From NCBI RefSeq assembly GCF_013401555.1, contig NZ_CP058552.1:5704001-5768000 (forward strand): a DNA stretch of 64,000 bases, in the 5' to 3' direction. Below are positions 28,354 to 37,539 of this stretch, piece by piece. The notes beneath the pieces are model-generated. The model saw only the letters and a program-made list of their open reading frames with translations, was not told the DNA's origin and did not search any database. The DNA is from Paenibacillus sp. E222. Its GTDB lineage: Bacteria > Bacillota > Bacilli > Paenibacillales > Paenibacillaceae. Position 1 is the stretch's first letter. Each line of letters opens with the position of its first letter. The translations under genes were made by a program, and so were the position numbers.

Positions 28354-29373
28354 CTACAGAACGTTATCCAGCCAGTCATAGGCTTTCGCTCCACTGATCT
28401 CATGACCTCCTGTAAAAAAGTCTGCATCGAGCCATTTCTGTGCCCCCGCCTGTTCATAGATCTCTGTCAATCGTGCATAAGCTTCTTTTGCTGTTGGCAG
28501 CGGAAATACCTGATCTTCACTTCCGGCTTCAATAAATAGCGGCCTCGGTGCGATCAGCCCTATGATATCCGGCAGCTCTGCCTCCCTCAGAATTCCTGGA
28601 ATGTAATTGTCGAGACAATGATTTCTATCCAATATGCTGCCGTGGAATGTACTTGCGTAACCGCTCACGACAGCCGCACGGCAGCGTTCATCCAATGCAG
28701 CAGTGAATGCCGTCACGAGTCCGCCACCCGAGATACCCATGCTGCCGATACGTGCCGGGTCAGCTTCAGGACGTGTGGTTACATAATCCAGCACACGCAT
28801 CGTTTCATAGATTCGGTGCCCAGCAAGCGTCTGCCCTGTCATGAGCAGATGGGCGGCAATTTTGGTACAGGAGCTTGCGCCGGGTGGTGCGTTTCGATCC
28901 TCCTCCAGCCTGCGGTCACCAAATCCAAGCAATTCAGGCGCCGCAACCACATATCCACGCTGTACAAGAGCGACGGCAAAGTCTTTATGCAAGCCAGGCT
29001 CTCCACTACGCGGTGAACCGTCGGGTTCCATACCTGAGATCTCCCTGCTGCCATAACCGTGACCGTGGCAAGCTATAATAGCTGGGCGCGATTCTTTGGT
29101 AACGCTTACTACATTTGGTATTAGCATATAAATGGGCATACGCAAACCAGCATAGGTCGTAATCTCAACCCGCTCCCGTATGTAGCCATCACATGAGGTG
29201 CGTTCGAGCAATACGGGATTCAGCTCCGCCGCCACGGACGGGAAGCCACCCAGCCGATCAATAATCCGTGCTCGCAACTGGCTGCGCCATTGCTCAAGAG
29301 ATTGCCCCCTCTGATAGGCGGAGCGACCACGCGGGCTTGTTTGTTTTTGCAGATAAGATTCAATGTCTGACAT
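28354..29373 (-). CDS. Alpha/beta hydrolase, acetyl-esterase type
   Basis: A 339-aa serine hydrolase without a signal peptide, so probably cytosolic. Features are the oxyanion region IACHGHGYG, the nucleophile elbow GISGGG, an acid in AGSEDQVF and the catalytic His in FTGGHE. This resembles the acetylxylan-esterase/dienelactone-hydrolase group of abhydrolases. The frame opens at 29565, but ATG 29373 has AGGAGGGAG upstream; codons upstream belong to a structured intergenic element. It probably forms an operon with the secreted SGNH esterase, suggesting removal of acyl groups from imported sugar fragments. Confidence 0.83.
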   Translation of the reverse strand: MSDIESYLQKQTSPRGRSAYQRGQSLEQWRSQLRARIIDRLGGFPSVAAELNPVLLERTSCDGYIRERVEITTYAGLRMPIYMLIPNVVSVTKESRPAIIACHGHGYGSREISGMEPDGSPRSGEPGLHKDFAVALVQRGYVVAAPELLGFGDRRLEEDRNAPPGASSCTKIAAHLLMTGQTLAGHRIYETMRVLDYVTTRPEADPARIGSMGISGGGLVTAFTAALDERCRAAVVSGYASTFHGSILDRNHCLDNYIPGILREAELPDIIGLIAPRPLFIEAGSEDQVFPLPTAKEAYARLTEIYEQAGAQKWLDADFFTGGHEISGAKAYDWLDNVL

Positions 29374-29404
29374 TACCGTTTCTCCCTCCTGTGGATTCAA
29401 TTGA

Positions 29405-29641
29405 TATATAAATTGAACTAAAGAATATTTACACTTGCCACTCCGATGACAGAACAACCTTCCGATCGCTGTTATGCCCAGATTTTTTGAATTCCCTTTT
29501 TCAAAGGGGAACATCCGGTGATAAAGGCGAGGTGTATGCTTCCGATGCAGCTTTCTTTCTTCCATAAAGCTTGCAGCTCCGCTTCTTCAGGTTATTTCTG
29601 TTCTCTCCGTTCTCGTGTACATGTTTTGTTCAATTTATATA
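29405..29641 (-). repeat. Palindromic structured element, copy 1
   Basis: A 237-bp element bounded by perfect 14-bp inverted repeats (TATATAAATTGAAC at 29405-29418, GTTCAATTTATATA at 29628-29641). Further arm pairings are TACAC/GTGTA and ACAGAACAACC with GGTTATTTCTGT. It shares three blocks with the element at 57920-58188: CGATCGCTGTTAT (29463-29475), GTGATAAAGGCGA (29518-29530) and GCTCCGCTTCTTCAG (29576-29590). In the centre is a TTCCCTTT/AAAGGGGAA hairpin. An extra hairpin arm (AGCTTT/AAAGCT) lies between the second and third blocks. Read on the minus strand, its end lies about 30 nt before the esterase start. The function is unknown. Confidence 0.75.
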
Positions 29642-29754
29642 AACGTATGTAAAAAGATATATGTTGGACTTGTCCAGTCTATTATAAATCACAGTACAGT
29701 CGGTAAATTGAACATTATTGCCTGTTTTGCGCTGAATTCACACTATTTTGATGA

Positions 29755-29803
29755 AAAAAAGGATGTTCTCGAGTACCTGATCTTCAGGCTCCGAGAACAT
29801 CCT
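29755..29803 (-). terminator. MMPL gene terminator
   Basis: GGATGTTCTCG (29761-29771) pairs perfectly with CGAGAACATCC (29792-29802), with an inner CCTGA/TCAGG stem. The A-run 29754-29760 gives a T7 run on the minus strand. Confidence 0.88.
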
Positions 29804-29818
29804 TCTTAATCAGGCCTT

Positions 29819-32074
29819 TTATTCCCTATGCCCTGGTAGCCACCAGTTCCATCTGCCCATCAGTTTCATGAGTGCAGGTACCAGCACCAGGCGGATCATG
29901 GTTACATCAATGAACACCGCCGCTGTTATTCCGATTCCCAGCTGTTTGACACCCGCTACGTCAGCAAAGGCAAACGGTACAGTCACTGCCAGCAGAATCG
30001 CTGCCGCCGATGTAATGAGACGTCCAGTTGAAGCCAGTCCTTGCTGTACGGCCAGATCACTATCCCGTGTTCGTCTGTAAACCTCCTGGATGCGAGTCAG
30101 CATAAATACGCCATAATCCATCGAGATACCGAAGACAAGCCCGGCAATGAATACAGGAATCATAATAGCAATAGCAGATGGTTCCATGCCAAGATGGCCC
30201 TGATTAAATACCAGTACGAGCACGCCGAAGGAAGCAGCCAAGCTGAGCAGATTCATCAAAATGGCTTTGATTGGAATGAGCAATGACCGAAATGCTACGA
30301 GCAATACGAGATAATTTGATACCACAACAAACACCAGCACTTTGGGCAGTTGTCCAGAGATCTCTTCCATGATTTCATGCTGCATGACTGCTTCTCCCCC
30401 ATAACGCAGGGGTACGAAGGGTATGGAGTTAACGTAGTCCTTTGCCCTCATTTGTTCCAGCCAGGATGCTGCCTCATCGGAACCCGGTGCTCCGTGAATG
30501 GTAGCCACCATACGAATAGAGTAGTCGGACACATATGAACGCTGCCATGCAGGCTGCTGAGACGTGGTTTCTTTCAGCGCTTCACGTAAAGATGGTGATG
30601 GAATGTTCATTTGAGGTTTGATATGAGCTTGACCTGAGAGCTTGTCCGGCAGCATGATTCCCCATGCGGACTCAACAGCCACCACATTCGAATCCTGCTG
30701 AAGCTCTCGCATTTTACTCAACGCCATCCGCCAGTGGTATAAGGTCAACGGCTCTGAAGTTCCACCAATTACAATCTCTACAGCAGAGACGTTCTTTTGT
30801 CCAAAAACGCGCTGGATCTGCTCAGTCGCCTGCCGAGACTCCATCCTGTCAGGCAAGGAAGAAGCATCGGGGATGGCCAACTCCAACCGGGTAACCGGTA
30901 GAACAAAAATAAGCAGCGTACCCGTTCCAAGCAGCGCCATCCGAACCGGCCGTTTCATAATCATGCCTGACCAGAATGCCCAAATCGAGCGTGACGGCAA
31001 CGATTGTTGATGCTGGCCCTGTTTTGAAGAGAAGGAACGCCCGGAATGTTGTCTAAAGATTCGCGTAGAAAATAGGGATAGTATTGCTGGCAGCAGTGTT
31101 ATATTCAGCAGAACCGATATGATGAGCACAATAATGGCTCCAAGGGATACACTCAGGAACATCGGCAATCTAATCCAGAGCAGACCGAGCAGTCCTAACA
31201 GCACACAAGCCACAGAAAAAAATACGGCTCTTCCCGCTGTACGCAGCATTCTCTGGAGAACCTCTTCGTCACCCAAACCTGGCTCTTCACTATTCTGACC
31301 TTGCTGGAGTTCTTCCCTGTATCTGCTGAGAATAATCAGAGCAAAGTCTATGCTGAGCGCCATTCCCACCATCGGAATAACGTTGATCACAAAGTTGGAG
31401 AGCGCCAGATGGTAACCCATCAGGGATGTAACTCCCATTGCCGTTATGACGCCGGATACTCCCATAATGACTGCAATCAGCGCTGCATAAATACCTCTGA
31501 ATGCAAAACACAAAATGATGAAGGCAAGCGGCAATCCCACAACCTCTGCACGTTCCAAATCTCGAAAGCTGAGACGGTTTACATCCTGCTGGACAACGGA
31601 TTCCCCTGTTATTCGGATCGTTCCCTTATCGTCGGTTCTAAGCACGGAACGCAGCTGTTCCAACGGCTCCCCCATCTTGTAAGGCGGTACATCAAACGCC
31701 AGCAAAGCGTAGGCCACATCCCCCCGCAGCATCCGGCTTCCCCGCGCTTCAAGCGGAGAGATTATGGACGTTACACTTGAAAGAGTGCGTGCCTGTTGCA
31801 GACGATCTTTAATCCAGCCCCGAAATTCAGCAGGGGTAGTGCCGTTCTTTTTTTCAAATAGAAGAATAACCGGATCAGCAGGAACGTGGAACTCTTTCTC
31901 CAGAATAAGCTCTACAGCATGAGCATCTCCATGGTTCCAATTCAATCCATGATCCTGAACAATGCCAGGCAATTTCCAGGCCCAGACGGCTGACATCCCG
32001 ATGACAAACACCCAGCAGAGAATGATGAACCGCGGATATCGGCTAATGAGAACAGCAAGGCTGCGATAACCCAT
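29819..32074 (-). CDS. MMPL/RND-family membrane exporter
   Basis: A 751-aa transporter with two repeats, each one helix plus an extracellular domain plus five helices, about 12 helices in all. MMPL signatures include NVIPMVGMALSIDFALIILSRY split across TM4-TM5, and its second-half equivalent VFGISMDYGVFMLTRIQE. Members of the family export lipids, polyketides and siderophores using the proton gradient. The ATG at 32074 has GAGGAG 7 nt upstream; the frame begins at TTG 32080. It lies 41 bp downstream of a type III polyketide synthase, so it probably exports that product or its lipid form. Confidence 0.87.
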   Translation of the reverse strand: MGYRSLAVLISRYPRFIILCWVFVIGMSAVWAWKLPGIVQDHGLNWNHGDAHAVELILEKEFHVPADPVILLFEKKNGTTPAEFRGWIKDRLQQARTLSSVTSIISPLEARGSRMLRGDVAYALLAFDVPPYKMGEPLEQLRSVLRTDDKGTIRITGESVVQQDVNRLSFRDLERAEVVGLPLAFIILCFAFRGIYAALIAVIMGVSGVITAMGVTSLMGYHLALSNFVINVIPMVGMALSIDFALIILSRYREELQQGQNSEEPGLGDEEVLQRMLRTAGRAVFFSVACVLLGLLGLLWIRLPMFLSVSLGAIIVLIISVLLNITLLPAILSLFSTRIFRQHSGRSFSSKQGQHQQSLPSRSIWAFWSGMIMKRPVRMALLGTGTLLIFVLPVTRLELAIPDASSLPDRMESRQATEQIQRVFGQKNVSAVEIVIGGTSEPLTLYHWRMALSKMRELQQDSNVVAVESAWGIMLPDKLSGQAHIKPQMNIPSPSLREALKETTSQQPAWQRSYVSDYSIRMVATIHGAPGSDEAASWLEQMRAKDYVNSIPFVPLRYGGEAVMQHEIMEEISGQLPKVLVFVVVSNYLVLLVAFRSLLIPIKAILMNLLSLAASFGVLVLVFNQGHLGMEPSAIAIMIPVFIAGLVFGISMDYGVFMLTRIQEVYRRTRDSDLAVQQGLASTGRLITSAAAILLAVTVPFAFADVAGVKQLGIGITAAVFIDVTMIRLVLVPALMKLMGRWNWWLPGHRE

Positions 32075-32115
32075 ACCCAAGCTCCTCTGCTATCAGATTG
32101 GTAATTCCGTTTCTT

Positions 32116-33270
32116 CTAAATTACGCCTTGATTCACTGGTTCTCTTTCTTCAACGGGGGCAGGAACATAAGTAAAAGGAAGCAATTCCGCTGTCAGTCCC
32201 GGTCCAAATGCAAGGGCTATTCCGCTGGAAGCTTCTTTCTTTTTACGATAATCATCGCGGATGGCTTGTAAAACAAACAAAATCGTCACAGAGGATAGAT
32301 TTCCATAATCCCGTAAAATGTTTCGACTGTAAGCGACCTGTTCATCTGACAGCTGGTACAGCTTCTGTACCGCATCCACAATACCTCTGCCTCCAGGGTG
32401 GATCGCCCAGATCTCCGGTAGATCGCTGCCGTTCAGCAATTGTTCAACCTCTGGGCCAAGATGTAAACCGAGCAGCTTCGGAATCTGTGGCGAGAGATAC
32501 AGATCGAAACCGGTATTTCCCAATTCCCAGATCATCTCTTCCGAACAGTCTGGCAGCAACACGGAATGCCCACTACCCAATCTGAACAGTTCTTTGCCTC
32601 CTGTCCCGGACAGGCCCACAACACAGGCAGATGCGCCATCTCCGAAAAAGGACGCTGCGAACAGATCATCTCGCTTGGCGGACGGCTGAAAATGAAGGGT
32701 GCACAGCTCTACACATACGATAAGTACCTTAGCATCTTGGTCACTCGTCACAATCGAATTCGCCAACTGTATAGCCTTCAGACCCGCAGCGCATCCCTGG
32801 AACACAAGCGGAATCCGGTTAATACGCGGCGATAGTTCAAGCTGCTGAATCAGCCGAACATCTAGACCGGGCAGGAATTGCCCTGTACAACTGACGGTAA
32901 TGAGATGTGTAATTTCAGAAGTCGAAACGGCGGCATCCTCGAGCGCCTGATGCGCTGCCTGAATTCCAAGTGGAACGGCTGCTTCCTTATATTTGGCCAT
33001 ACGTTCGGCTGTGGTCGGAACGTTATCCGTCTGGGTAAAGGGCAGATAACGGCAAGACTCTACTGGCTCCAGCAGGTTCGGTTCACAGGAATAACGCGTC
33101 TCGACACCGCACTGGTTGAATATTCGCTTGGCCCATCGTCTGGAATCCGGCTCATGCTCCAGCGCTTGTGCGAGCCGAGCAGACACATCCTTTTGCTCAA
33201 TCCGGTGAACAGGCAATGCCGTTCCAATTCCCATGATACTTGCAGTTACGGTTCCATCAAGTGGGTTCAT
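32116..33270 (-). CDS. Type III polyketide synthase (chalcone/stilbene synthase family)
   Basis: A 384-aa homodimer-type ketosynthase that extends acyl-CoA with malonyl-CoA. The catalytic triad is complete: C160 (VFQGCAAG), H291 (AIHPGG) and N324 (RDYGNLSS). Bacillus relatives (BpsA) make alkylpyrones from long fatty acyl-CoA; the bacillar partner methyltransferase bpsB is not adjacent here. ATG 33270 has AAGGAGG 9 nt upstream; the TTG nine bases earlier overlaps that site. It is the first gene of a two-gene unit with the MMPL exporter. Confidence 0.92.
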   Translation of the reverse strand: MNPLDGTVTASIMGIGTALPVHRIEQKDVSARLAQALEHEPDSRRWAKRIFNQCGVETRYSCEPNLLEPVESCRYLPFTQTDNVPTTAERMAKYKEAAVPLGIQAAHQALEDAAVSTSEITHLITVSCTGQFLPGLDVRLIQQLELSPRINRIPLVFQGCAAGLKAIQLANSIVTSDQDAKVLIVCVELCTLHFQPSAKRDDLFAASFFGDGASACVVGLSGTGGKELFRLGSGHSVLLPDCSEEMIWELGNTGFDLYLSPQIPKLLGLHLGPEVEQLLNGSDLPEIWAIHPGGRGIVDAVQKLYQLSDEQVAYSRNILRDYGNLSSVTILFVLQAIRDDYRKKKEASSGIALAFGPGLTAELLPFTYVPAPVEEREPVNQGVI

Positions 33271-33371
33271 CGGCTCCAACCTCCTTATATATAAAATAGG
33301 TTCATGTCACATGTGCAGGATATAGTACAAGTCTATTCGGGGTTTGCCCTCTTTATGTTCACTAAACAAGC

Positions 33372-33420
33372 AAAGACGGACAACACATGCGAATTCCACA
33401 CATGATTGTCCGTCTTTTTA
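33372..33420. terminator. Terminator after flavin reductase gene
   Basis: AAAGACGGACAA (33372-33383) pairs with TTGTCCGTCTTT (33406-33417). The T-run is stronger on the plus strand; on the minus strand it follows the flavin reductase gene. Confidence 0.75.
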
Positions 33421-33441
33421 AACAACGATACTACTTATATC

Positions 33442-34110
33442 TTATCCAGACCCATCCTTCAACAGGTCGTTCAGCCTGCTCAGCTGGTACTCCGGCCTGA
33501 CCACCGTAAATCTCTCGCCAAGTTTGGCATAGTCATTCCCGGCCAGCCTGCTAATCGGTTTCAACTGATCCATTAATATATATTTGGTGGTAGGATCATA
33601 CACGTTCTCACTGAAATGGTATTGTACAATACGAACCAGAAGCAGATCACTCACAGGTTCTCCCTCATCATTCGATATCGGAATATGCTGATACAACTTA
33701 CATTCCATGCGAATGAGTGCTTCCTGTATTGCTGGTACGGAGACCACAGTACTTGGTACAGTCGTCAGATTTGTCCGTTCCAGCTCACTTTCGTGGGGCT
33801 CCAGCATGGCAGCCGTCTCGTTCATGTCAAGAGCGATCGATTCATCACAAATATGTACCACGAGTTCTTTCCTCGAAAGCACATTGCGAGCCGTATCTTT
33901 CATAACACCGTTCTTGCGTGCAATAGATATGGATAATATCGGCGGATCAGAGCTGACTACATTAAAAAAACTAAAAGGCGCTGCATTAATGACGCTGCCA
34001 TCCTGTGAAAGAGTTGTCACAAATGCGATGGGGCGTGGCACCACCGACCCACTCATCAATTTATAGTTATCTCTGCCCGTCAATGCTCGCGGGTCCAAAG
34101 TATGCATCAT
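33442..34110 (-). CDS. Flavin reductase-like FMN-binding protein
   Basis: A 222-aa cytosolic protein of the flavin-reductase-domain family, which binds FMN and reduces it with NAD(P)H or supplies it to a partner oxygenase. The split-barrel signature is present: SGSVVPRPIAFVTTLSQDG, INAAPFSFFNVVSSDPPILSISI in two strands, and the NVLSRKELVVHI motif. GGAAGGGG precedes two consecutive ATGs (34110, 34107). Partner and substrate are unknown. It appears to be monocistronic. Confidence 0.87.
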   Translation of the reverse strand: MMHTLDPRALTGRDNYKLMSGSVVPRPIAFVTTLSQDGSVINAAPFSFFNVVSSDPPILSISIARKNGVMKDTARNVLSRKELVVHICDESIALDMNETAAMLEPHESELERTNLTTVPSTVVSVPAIQEALIRMECKLYQHIPISNDEGEPVSDLLLVRIVQYHFSENVYDPTTKYILMDQLKPISRLAGNDYAKLGERFTVVRPEYQLSRLNDLLKDGSG

Positions 34111-34202
34111 AAGTTATCCCCTTCCGTGATCGTGAAACGAAACTCATCTCTCACGAGCTTCGCTTCATTTTAATATTATATATCGTAAAATGTTGAAATC
34201 AC

Positions 34203-34240
34203 AAAAAAACTCCCTGGTGCTCATCGCACCAAGGAGTATT
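34203..34240 (-). terminator. Terminator of siderophore-binding lipoprotein gene
   Basis: ACTCCCTGGTGC pairs with GCACCAAGGAGT (one bulged pair) and the A-run 34203-34208 gives a T-run on the minus strand. Confidence 0.9.
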
Positions 34241-34268
34241 AAACATTCGGATTCGTATTTGATATTGT

Positions 34269-35258
34269 TTATTTTACAATACTTTTCTGAATGTCTTCCA
34301 TAATTTGAAGGTTCGCTTGAACACCGCTATACAACCAGCTTCTCGAACGGGTAAATTCGAACAAGTTACCGTTTTTCACTGCCGGGATGCTTTGCCATAC
34401 CGGATCTTTCAGTGCTTCTGAACCCGTACCTTCATCACTATTCACAAAGAACAAGTAGTCTGCATCCATTTCCGCCAATTTTTCCAGCGAGATGGAGGAC
34501 CAGTTACCTGTCGCATTGGCAGAGATTTCTTTCACCACTTCGGGCTCAGCAAGTCCCAATTCCTTGTACATCACTTCACCACTGGATACATTGTCACTTA
34601 CGATAAAGAATTTGCCGCTTACCAACCAGATAGCCGCTGCCGATTTCGTTCCACCTGTAACCGTGTTGATTTTTTCCTTGATTTCTGTGGCTTTCACTTC
34701 GTAATCATCCAGCGCTTTTTGTGCTTCATCGCCTTTATTCAGAATTTCGCCGATTTTTAGCAGGGTTTTGCGCCAATCGCTATTGATCTCATCGCCAAGT
34801 ACATAAGTAGGCGCGATCTTGCTGTATTGAGCGTATTTCTCGCCTTCAACCACACTTTCGGAACCGATAATAATCAGATCCGGGTTGAAGCTTGTTACCG
34901 CTTCGAAAGGAAGATCGAAGGCAATTGTCGGAATGCCGTCCAGATCTTTTTGCAAATACTCCTGGATTCCATTGGCTACGGACCATTGGGCAACTGGCTT
35001 CACGCCGAGTGTAACCAGATTATCTTCCAGATACGAAGCGATGATCCGCTCCGGATTTGCAGGAATTTTCACTTCGTGACCCATTGCATCTGTCAATGTA
35101 CGTTCTGTCGGAGCTTCTGTCTGTGTCTCCGTTGCTGTATTGTTCTCTCCTGCTGCTGTACCGTTGTCTGCTGGCTTCGATCCACATGCTGCAAGCCAGA
35201 TGGACATGACCATTACGGTGATCAGAAGCATGATCATTTTTTTATTGTTCTTAAACAA
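34269..35258 (-). CDS. Iron-siderophore ABC transporter substrate-binding lipoprotein
   Basis: A 329-aa cell-surface lipoprotein of the FhuD/FecB (PBP class III) family that captures ferric siderophores. It has a signal peptide with lipobox LAAC, a Thr/Glu-rich linker, then TLTDAMGHEVKIPANPERII and FNPDLIIIGSE, and ends with the usual C-terminal helix. I start at TTG 35258, since AAGGGGAT lies 6 nt upstream; ATG 35285 has no site. A Fur-type operator lies about 120 bp upstream. No permease or ATPase genes are next to it, so it must use a transporter encoded elsewhere. Confidence 0.9.
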   Translation of the reverse strand: MFKNNKKMIMLLITVMVMSIWLAACGSKPADNGTAAGENNTATETQTEAPTERTLTDAMGHEVKIPANPERIIASYLEDNLVTLGVKPVAQWSVANGIQEYLQKDLDGIPTIAFDLPFEAVTSFNPDLIIIGSESVVEGEKYAQYSKIAPTYVLGDEINSDWRKTLLKIGEILNKGDEAQKALDDYEVKATEIKEKINTVTGGTKSAAAIWLVSGKFFIVSDNVSSGEVMYKELGLAEPEVVKEISANATGNWSSISLEKLAEMDADYLFFVNSDEGTGSEALKDPVWQSIPAVKNGNLFEFTRSRSWLYSGVQANLQIMEDIQKSIVK

Positions 35259-35374
35259 GTGACTATCCCCTTTCAAGATGAACACCTCAATGGATTGAGT
35301 TGTTATGTCAGACTTAGACGTTTATACATTATTCATGCATATAATACTGGTATGTACTTTTGTCCAATTCCATT

Positions 35375-35394
35375 GACAATGATAATTGTTATCA
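35375..35394. promoter_or_regulatory. Fur box
   Basis: GACAATGATAATTGTTATC holds TGATAAT-T-GTTATCA, matching the 7-1-7 Fur consensus with one mismatch. It lies upstream of the siderophore-binding protein gene, overlapping the likely -35 region on the minus strand. Confidence 0.8.
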
Positions 35395-35519
35395 ACGAAG
35401 TTGTCAATGCAGCTTTTGCCTTTTAAGGACGAACGGCACCTTCAGTCGAACAATTCACATTTAGGCGGATGCCGCCATATGCTGATTCCAGAATACGACG
35501 ACAGGAAGGATGTTCGTAC

Positions 35520-36116
35520 ATGGATTACGCATATAACTCAGGTTATGGAGAAGATCGCTCCTATCAGCTCCCGCCGCTGTTCCCAGGAGGCGCTCCTGGC
35601 GGTCAGCCCGCTCCAGGAATTCCCGGAGGACCCGGTTCTTATCCCCCATTCATTCCCGGCGTTCCAGGCGGAGGCACAGGGGGGCAACCTCCCTACTTTC
35701 CTGGAGGTGTCCCCGGCACGGCACCGGGTGTGCCCGCACAGTTATCACAAGGCAATCTGCCTGCCTTGCTTAGTGCCTACCCTCGCCCAGTGGGTCAGCC
35801 CTCTGCAGAGATGGTTTTCCTGTATAACCTGATCAAAAGCAGCCCGGGCCTTCTACCGCTATTTATCCAACAACAGCCACAGAATCTGACCCAAGCTGTG
35901 CAATTTGCCCAATCAGGAGTAGCAACGCCTCGTGATCCTGAGCAACGTGTACTGCAAAATTTCTGTTACAACCGTTGGTCTCTCGTATTCACGTACAATG
36001 ACGTTTACTTAATGTGGCCATCCACCAATCTGTTCGGTTTTGTCATCGGTTACTTCTATCCGTTCCTGACTCCAGGTATCCTGCTTAATACACAGATTTT
36101 GTTTGCTCTCTGCTAA
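35520..36116 (+). CDS. Pro/Gly-rich protein of unknown function
   Basis: A 198-aa protein that I do not recognise. Residues ~15-75 are a Pro/Gly-rich, collagen-like but irregular tract (FPGGAPGG, IPGGPGSYPP, GVPGGGTGGQPP). The C-terminal 110 residues look folded and aromatic-rich (NLFGFVIGYFYPFLTPG). There is no signal peptide. AGGAAGGA lies about 10 nt before ATG 35520; the frame itself opens at 35469. It could be a spore-coat or surface-type protein on composition, which is inference. It diverges from the Fur-box gene and has its own terminator. Confidence 0.75.
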   Translation: MDYAYNSGYGEDRSYQLPPLFPGGAPGGQPAPGIPGGPGSYPPFIPGVPGGGTGGQPPYFPGGVPGTAPGVPAQLSQGNLPALLSAYPRPVGQPSAEMVFLYNLIKSSPGLLPLFIQQQPQNLTQAVQFAQSGVATPRDPEQRVLQNFCYNRWSLVFTYNDVYLMWPSTNLFGFVIGYFYPFLTPGILLNTQILFALC

Positions 36117-36136
36117 ATCGCGTTCACATATAGAAC

Positions 36137-36184
36137 AAGCGCCCCAAATGAAGGAACGAGCCTTCCAATTGGAGCGCTTTTTGG
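36137..36184 (+). terminator. Terminator of Pro/Gly-rich gene
   Basis: AAGCGCCCCAA pairs with TTGGAGCGCTT around an inner AAGG/CCTT stem, then TTTTT. Confidence 0.85.
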
Positions 36185-36256
36185 GATTTACATTTTTTCT
36201 TAGTGTTATTGTCAGCCAGTCTTTTTTTCTAATCAGTGCCACCACGCAAAACCAAT

Positions 36257-37498
36257 TCACGCCAGCTGCTGTTTCCCCTGACGTTTCCCTCTCTTGCTTT
36301 TGCCTACCATTACAACATAAATCAGCAATGCACCCAGATCCGCACAAGCGATGACAATGCCCATTGGTACAGCTGTGCCTTCTCCTCCAAGACCCACAAG
36401 TGGAGCAACAATACCGCCGAACAGGAACGTCATCACTCCAATAAGTGCTGATGCACTGCCTGCTGATTTCTCCTGATTGGCCATCGCCAGTGCAAAGGAA
36501 GCCGTATTAACCAGACCCACACTGGATACCACGAGAAATAACGGGATCAGGACCGAAATCAGATTACCTCCTGCCAGAATGGCGATGAGCAGAGATGTTC
36601 CTCCCAGAGCAGCAGTTATCAGTCCTGCGCTCAACAGACGAGTTTCAGATACTTTACCCGCAAGTCTTCCGGCGATCTGACTTGCCAAAATGATACCGAG
36701 ACCGTTAATGGCGAAGCAGACACTGAACATTTGCGGGGAGATGCCATATATTTTCTGAAGCACAAACGGCGAACCTGATATGTAGGCAAACATGCCAGCA
36801 GATACAAAACCTTGAGTTAAGGCGTAACCCATGAACAGACGATCCCCTGCGATTTGGCGGAATGTAACCAGCGTCTGCTTCAGTCCTCCGCTGGATCGTC
36901 GTTCTGCAGGCAGTGTCTCCCCTAGACCAACCACAACAGCAACTAAAGTCAAAATACCAATGATACTCAGCAAAATAAATACACCGCGCCACGACGTATA
37001 TGCAAGCAGTTGCCCGCCGATAATTGGTGCAGCAATCGGTGCAACCCCGTTAATCAGCATTAAGAGGGAGAAGAAACGTGTTAGCTCCGGCCCGGAATAC
37101 ACATCCCTCACCACTGCGCGCGAGATAACGATTCCCGCTGCTCCCGCTGCCCCCTGAATGAAACGCAGCACAACAAAAGAGCCCATCGTAGGGCTGACCA
37201 GGCAGAGTATGGAAGCGATCGTATAGAGAATAAGACCCGCAATAAGAGGCGTACGACGACCACGCACATCACTTAGAGGTCCAGCCAGCAGCTGCCCTGC
37301 GGCCAGTCCGACCATACATGCCGTTAGACTGAGCTGGGCATAAGAAGTGGATGATTGAAATTCATCGGCCAGTGTGGGCAGTGCTGGCAAATACATATCC
37401 AGGGACAGCGGCCCAAAGGCCGACAGTGTCCCTAAAATCAATGCCATACGTACACGGGATGTAGAATGGGTGCTTAATGAAGCTGGTGAGCTTTTCAT
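36257..37498 (-). CDS. Bcr/CflA-type MFS drug efflux transporter
   Basis: A 413-aa 12-helix proton-driven exporter of the DHA1 family. Motifs are LSLDMYLPALPTLADEF in TM1 (Bcr/CflA hallmark), GPLSDVRGRRTPLIAG (MFS motif A) and IQGAAGAAGIVISRAVVRD. AAAGGAA precedes the ATG at long spacing. The relP gene lies 41 bp upstream on the same strand, so they may be co-transcribed. Substrate unknown; relatives export bicyclomycin, chloramphenicol or cysteine. Confidence 0.9.
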   Translation of the reverse strand: MKSSPASLSTHSTSRVRMALILGTLSAFGPLSLDMYLPALPTLADEFQSSTSYAQLSLTACMVGLAAGQLLAGPLSDVRGRRTPLIAGLILYTIASILCLVSPTMGSFVVLRFIQGAAGAAGIVISRAVVRDVYSGPELTRFFSLLMLINGVAPIAAPIIGGQLLAYTSWRGVFILLSIIGILTLVAVVVGLGETLPAERRSSGGLKQTLVTFRQIAGDRLFMGYALTQGFVSAGMFAYISGSPFVLQKIYGISPQMFSVCFAINGLGIILASQIAGRLAGKVSETRLLSAGLITAALGGTSLLIAILAGGNLISVLIPLFLVVSSVGLVNTASFALAMANQEKSAGSASALIGVMTFLFGGIVAPLVGLGGEGTAVPMGIVIACADLGALLIYVVMVGKSKRGKRQGKQQLA

Positions 37499-37539
37499 AT
37501 GAATAATATATTCCTTTCCCTGCGGTAGTTCACGTTTCC

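Noticed and set aside
29615..29809. 64-codon plus-strand frame before the MMPL terminator
   Set aside because: It overlaps the end of the palindromic element and the terminator stem and has no ribosome site.
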